NCBI RefSeq assembly: GCF_038502225.1 | Contig: NC_091293.1 | Coordinates: 2,466,201-2,530,200, forward strand | DNA length: 64,000 nucleotides | Direction of reading: 5' to 3' | Origin: Cherax quadricarinatus | Lineage: Eukaryota; Arthropoda; Malacostraca; Decapoda; Parastacidae | Part shown: positions 62,563 to 64,000 of the stretch, piece by piece | How positions within the stretch are numbered: the first letter of the stretch is position 1 | Layout of the letters: the number at the start of each line of letters is the position of its first letter | The notes under the pieces: generated by a model | Databases searched by the model: none | Told to the model about the DNA's origin: nothing | Seen by the model: the letters and a program-made list of their open reading frames with translations, nothing else | Position numbers and translations under genes: made by a program

Positions 62563-64000
62563 GGACGCGTCAGGTGTAACATATCGACTTCTTTATTTTT
62601 CAACCGATTACGTTCATTTTTGGTGTACTATTAGAAGCTTATATCGAGTATCCTGTGCTGAAGTTTCAAACATATCGGCCAAAAAGGAAATGAAGTATGC
62701 AAAATTTACGAGAAATTGCATTTGGCAGCGGAGCTGTACTCAGTGGTACTTGGAAAAGTGGTTTTGACACTTGCTGCTGATAGAACACCTCTAATTCCAT
62801 CAATGTACGTGTACCAATTCTAAAATAAACCTTATCTTCATGCTAAAAAAAATAAAGTTTCATAACTTTTTTGACGTATTGGAAGATGTCGGTCTTGTTG
62901 CCCACATAAATCTAAAAATATTTGGGATAGTTCAGAAAGGAACACGTTACATTGTAAAGCAATCATTCTTCTATGTTTGTTGTGAAAATCAAGTCAATTC
63001 AGTCATAAATAAAGATGGAATGGCCCTAAATAGGTAAATAACTTACTTTCGAGATGTAGGCCGAAGCGCGCAGCACCCCAGGTGCCCGGGAAATATTTTT
63101 TTTCCCGAAAAATTCGCTTTATTTTACACTTTTTCCGTGACCTACGAGTGTTTATTACAGTTAACCATTGTAAATCCGTTTTCTCTCATTACATATGAGA
63201 GAACGGACCCTTTCTTCACCTTCAGGGAATATATCGATAGAAATTTTTTCCTCTGGGGCATCATATTATGCTATATATTACTTTTTAAGGTGTGCTTTTT
63301 ATGTTTATATGCTATTATTATATTGCATTATGTCATAATAGATCAATTGTGATAGATAAATAAGCCTTATAATTGATATTAGCGTGGGTATGGAATATTT
63401 TGTTGGCTGGAGGTGTCGGCCATTTTATGCAATATACCCAGGGGTTCCTGATTGGTTACTTGATCATATTATCTCCGCCCACTCTGGCATGATCTCAGAT
63501 GGTGAATTTGTATTATATTATTCTCTATTAGTATTACAATGCTGAGTTTACAGAATTTGGTTATTGTGTGGTTTACATGTAGTAAAATAATAATTACAGA
63601 GTACCACTAGAACGCCTAGCATGGCTAGGCATTTCGGGCAGACTTATATTAAATCTTAGGTTTAAAATGTTACAGAATTATGAGATAAGTTGATATTATG
63701 GCTAAGTGACTAAATACTAGTTGTGAGTTTAGCAATGTGAATGCTTTTGTTTTGGCACAGTACATAGTTTCAGTATTGGAGTATCACAGGCCAACTTTTG
63801 ACTAGTTAAGATTCATTATTTTGAGATTGAGATTGATATTTCTGCTTATGGTCAAATGGGTGAGTGAGTGTAAGTGTGAACCACCAGGTGGTATTCGTGT
63901 AATTAGTTGACAGGGTGTATCAGGGAGATAAGATGTTTTCTGATGGTAGTTTTGAAGGTGATGAATGTGTCTGCAGTTTTGGAATTTTCAGGTAGGGTGT
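62563..64000. other. Non-coding interval, nothing recognised
   Basis: AT-rich sequence. It contains a small hairpin (TCTCATTACATATGAGAGA, about 63183-63201) and an A/T run inside CGGGAAATATTTTTTTTCCCG. Short open frames have no recognisable motif. Confidence 0.4.

Overview
This is eukaryotic, repeat-dominated DNA, most likely from a decapod crustacean such as a crayfish. That inference rests on the arthropod telomeric motif TTAGG (49.3-53.8 kb), very long dinucleotide arrays, a tRNA-derived SINE ending in ATCTT-type repeats, and several non-LTR retrotransposon (LINE) families. I see no host protein-coding gene. Every coding signal I can support belongs to a mobile element. Most other long open frames are tandem repeats with no stop codons. 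A 100-base N gap lies at 10243-10342, so this is a scaffold.

Layout. 1-2.1 kb: a decayed LINE (minus strand, endonuclease to reverse transcriptase) split by a 29-bp minisatellite. 2.1-4.1 kb: microsatellites around a 387-bp MITE. 4.85-10.24 kb: a plus-strand LINE ORF2 relic whose coding sequence has expanded into 40-bp, 45-bp and 27-bp minisatellites. 10.4-14.1 kb: short hammerhead-ribozyme-like elements, microsatellites and LINE tails. 14.4-16.9 kb: a minus-strand LINE with endonuclease and reverse transcriptase. 18.7-19.8 kb: the integrase end of a Ty3/gypsy element, cut off by a 43-bp fold-back. 20.1 kb: a SINE. 20.4-38.0 kb: a 46-bp satellite of about 168 copies, interrupted at 22.72-32.55 kb by one insertion. 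That insertion holds a 5'-truncated Tx1/L1-like LINE (zinc-knuckle ORF1, endonuclease-RT ORF2), a 3' region with about 112 copies of a 40-bp repeat, and a short tail. 38.5-44.6 kb: hammerhead-bearing elements, another LINE, and a 32-bp satellite with a palindromic core that reverses orientation. 44.9-58.1 kb: an inverted repeat with arms of about 6.6 kb, carrying GC-rich blocks and TTAGG-type arrays. 59-62.6 kb: LINE ORF1 fragments (RRM-like and SGNH-hydrolase-like). 62.6-64 kb: nothing recognised.

Most notable: (1) eight hammerhead-like motifs with covarying helix I, usually a self-complementary helix III, and a shared extra base before helix II; (2) minisatellites born inside LINE ORF2 coding sequence; (3) a LINE insertion that seems to have carried a 4.5-kb satellite in its 3' region; (4) the 13-kb palindrome, whose right arm is much noisier than its left and may be partly an assembly problem.
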